Assembly (NCBI RefSeq): GCF_000520955.1
Contig: NZ_JACC01000006.1
Span: 1 to 64,000 of the forward strand
DNA length: 64,000 bases
From: Aquimarina pacifica
GTDB lineage: Bacteria > Bacteroidota > Bacteroidia > Flavobacteriales > Flavobacteriaceae
Reading direction: 5' to 3'
Shown here: positions 62,284 through 64,000 of the stretch, piece by piece
Numbering within the stretch: the stretch's first letter is position 1
Layout: every line of letters begins with the position of its first letter
Program-made: the position numbers and the translations under genes
The notes under the pieces: generated by a model
The model's input: only the letters and a program-made list of their open reading frames with translations
Databases searched by the model: none
Told to the model about the DNA's origin: nothing

Positions 62284-64000
62284 TTATCTTCTCCTTACTA
62301 ATTTTATAGTTTGATGGTCATTGCCTTGAATTATTTCTACCAAATAGACCCCTAATGGTAAATCTACGACAGATATAGATTCATCATTCATCACTTCAAT
62401 ATCTTTTAAAATTTTACCATTGAAATCATAAATAGCCACTTGCGCTTCGCTACTTAATCCTGCGACCCATACCCTGTCATTGACCGGATTAGGATATAAA
62501 ATAAATTCATCACTCAGGTTTTCATCTACATCTAAAGAGGCATTTACTGTGATTTCAAATACCGTACTGCTCTCATTCTCATCAGAATCTGCGGCAATAA
62601 GTGTGACACTATGCGTACCTGCTCCTAATAAAGTTCCTGATATCGGATCTTGTGTAATAGTGACTACTCCTCCAGAATCGCAATTGTCACTGGTAACAAC
62701 ATCAAGAGTAAAGTCTGGGAGTACATATGTATCTTCATCTGTAAAACCTACTTCGATATCTTCTGGTAACGAAGTTATATCAAATACTGGAGCTATGGTA
62801 TCCTCTACTATAACTGTTGCTATACACGTACTACTATTCCCGTAGTTATCTACTGCGGTTACTACTACTGTATTCTCTCCAATAGTACTACAGTCAAAAT
62901 CCGCAACATCAATTGTCAAGGATGCAATCCCAGAAATATCGGTGGTTCCATTGTCTAATTGTGTAGCAGTAATACTTGCATTACCCGTTTCATCTAATTG
63001 CACAGTAATGTTTTGGCATGTTACAATGGGATCGGTGAGATCTACTACATTCACCGTTCTGATTACTTGGGTTGCAGAACTACCAGACACAGGATTAACT
63101 GCATCATAGGTAACGGTATAACTCCCTAATTGATCCGTATTTAGAGATGTTGCATCAATGGTTAACGTTGCACCGTAGGTAACCTCTGCGCCTAGTTCTG
63201 TATAAGAGCCTCCTTGCCCTACAGTTTGAGGATTGTCGCCCAGTAATGTAATTACAGGGTCAATACATCCGAGTCCTCCATCATTGATAATCCAATTATA
63301 TGTAGCACCTGTTAAGGTATTCACTGCATCGACACTTAGACAATGTGCTATGTCTGCATTTAATGTTAAACCCGTAGGGATTTCAGTTTCTCCTCCTTCT
63401 AGTGTTGCCCAACCGATTAAGGTGTTGTCATAATTTTCTTGAGTCATTCCTGAGCCTGTAAAGAAATCGTTCATGTATCTAACTTTACTAATGTCCCATG
63501 CGGAAAGATCCTGATTGAAAGACGATGCGTTTTTGAATAAATCCGTTGCATCATAAACATGGCTAAAGTCCCAATTACTTAAATCTTGATTAAAACTAGT
63601 AGCTCCTTCTAACAAACTACTGATATAGTCTACTGAATTTCCTAGTGTCCAATTGCCAATAGGTTGATTAAATAAAGTCGCATTTTTGAACATGCTATCC
63701 ATATCTACAACGATAGACATATTCCAGTTTGAGATATCTTGGTTGAATGCAGTTGCATTTTCAAAAGTGCTATAAGTAAAAGCAAGATTTGTAAAAGTCC
63801 AGGATCCTATATTTTCATTAAAAATAGTACAGTCTTTAAACATATTCTGGATATAACGAATAGTAGTCATATCCCAATTCCCTATTTGATCCTTTTCATC
63901 TTCAAGATTGGTACAGCCTTTAAACATACTATTTACACTAGTTATTTGAGATAAATCTGGTACGTCATCAGCATTCAATTTTAAGTTGACACAATTTAAA
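62284..64000 (-). CDS. BspA-like secreted protein with HYR domains and T9SS tail (5' partial)
   Basis: Open to the window edge; about 571 residues visible. N-terminal BspA/DUF285 repeats of about 26 residues (NMFKDCTIFNENIGSWTF, STFENATAFNQDISNWNM, SMFKNATLFNQPIGNWTL), a linker (GGETEIPTGLTLNADIAHCL), a DUF5011-like bacterial Ig (ITLLGDNPQTVGQGGSYTELG), two HYR-like modules (VTCQNITVQLDETGNASI, APVFDITSLPEDIEV) and a type A T9SS sorting domain (LYPNPVNDRVWV, IVKLVRRR end). A cell-surface adhesin-like protein exported by the same route as the protein at base 2. Confidence 0.85.
   Translation of the reverse strand, partial: LNCVNLKLNADDVPDLSQITSVNSMFKGCTNLEDEKDQIGNWDMTTIRYIQNMFKDCTIFNENIGSWTFTNLAFTYSTFENATAFNQDISNWNMSIVVDMDSMFKNATLFNQPIGNWTLGNSVDYISSLLEGATSFNQDLSNWDFSHVYDATDLFKNASSFNQDLSAWDISKVRYMNDFFTGSGMTQENYDNTLIGWATLEGGETEIPTGLTLNADIAHCLSVDAVNTLTGATYNWIINDGGLGCIDPVITLLGDNPQTVGQGGSYTELGAEVTYGATLTIDATSLNTDQLGSYTVTYDAVNPVSGSSATQVIRTVNVVDLTDPIVTCQNITVQLDETGNASITATQLDNGTTDISGIASLTIDVADFDCSTIGENTVVVTAVDNYGNSSTCIATVIVEDTIAPVFDITSLPEDIEVGFTDEDTYVLPDFTLDVVTSDNCDSGGVVTITQDPISGTLLGAGTHSVTLIAADSDENESSTVFEITVNASLDVDENLSDEFILYPNPVNDRVWVAGLSSEAQVAIYDFNGKILKDIEVMNDESISVVDLPLGVYLVEIIQGNDHQTIKLVRRR

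Overview
The window is AT-rich DNA from a member of the Bacteroidota, most likely a marine Flavobacteriaceae of the Aquimarina/Tenacibaculum kind. The signs are two secreted proteins ending in type A T9SS sorting domains, promoters with the TAnnTTTG -7 element, many small lipoproteins, and a DUF4374/PepSY/TonB iron-uptake set. No integrase, transposase, CRISPR array or phage structural gene is visible.

Layout. 1-1.8 kb: end of a secreted carbohydrate-binding protein. 1.9-7.9 kb (minus strand): a tight nine-gene operon for RNA-end and ADP-ribose chemistry (Prs-like kinase, deoxyribosyltransferase-like protein, DUF4291, two macro domains, an ART-like small protein, KptA, a 2OG-Fe(II) oxygenase, a metallophosphatase), preceded by a NUDIX-winged-helix regulator. 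7.9-12.4 kb (minus strand): a slipin, small genes and an unusual tRNA array. Tyr(GTA) and Cys(GCA) are ordinary, Asn(GTT) and Arg(ACG) are each interrupted in the D-loop by homologous inserts of about 170 nt, and two further tRNAs fold only if the gene is read as circularly permuted (3' half before 5' half). 12.4-20.6 kb: MORN and DUF2490 envelope proteins, then the RtcB2-PrfH ribosome-repair pair with a TPR gene, flanked by short structured transcription units. 21-29.5 kb: secreted proteins and lipoproteins, including three tandem collagen-like paralogues, DUF3160 and CapA-type proteins. 29.5-35 kb: a second RtcB ligase, a LytTR regulator, an S24-like protein and a WYL regulator. 35-39 kb: surface-polysaccharide genes. 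39-56 kb: a complete hydroxamate siderophore locus (decarboxylase, N-hydroxylase, two GNAT-NIS synthetase fusions, exporter, TonB receptor, AraC regulator). 56-64 kb: mixed genes and a partial BspA-like secreted protein.

How the parts fit. A 19-bp palindrome, TACGCAA-N5-TTGCGTA, lies upstream of the second rtcB and of the small gene that precedes the permuted tRNAs and slipin. Degenerate copies lie before the KptA/macro operon and before the WYL gene. A separate promoter block of about 120 bp is duplicated upstream of the tRNA array and of the RtcB2-PrfH region. I infer one RNA-damage regulon: two RtcB ligases, KptA, ADP-ribose clean-up enzymes, a release factor for broken ribosomes, and a set of tRNA genes whose broken or permuted form would itself need cleavage and ligation. 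The pairing of interrupted and permuted tRNA genes with RtcB/KptA in one bacterial locus is the most novel thing here. It rests on base pairing read by eye and needs RNA evidence.

In the siderophore locus, the decarboxylase promoter and the araC/TonB-receptor intergenic region share both a direct-repeat element (GACGYA spaced 21 bp) and a palindrome TTATTTA-N3-TAAATAA, which suggests joint control by the AraC protein and an iron repressor.
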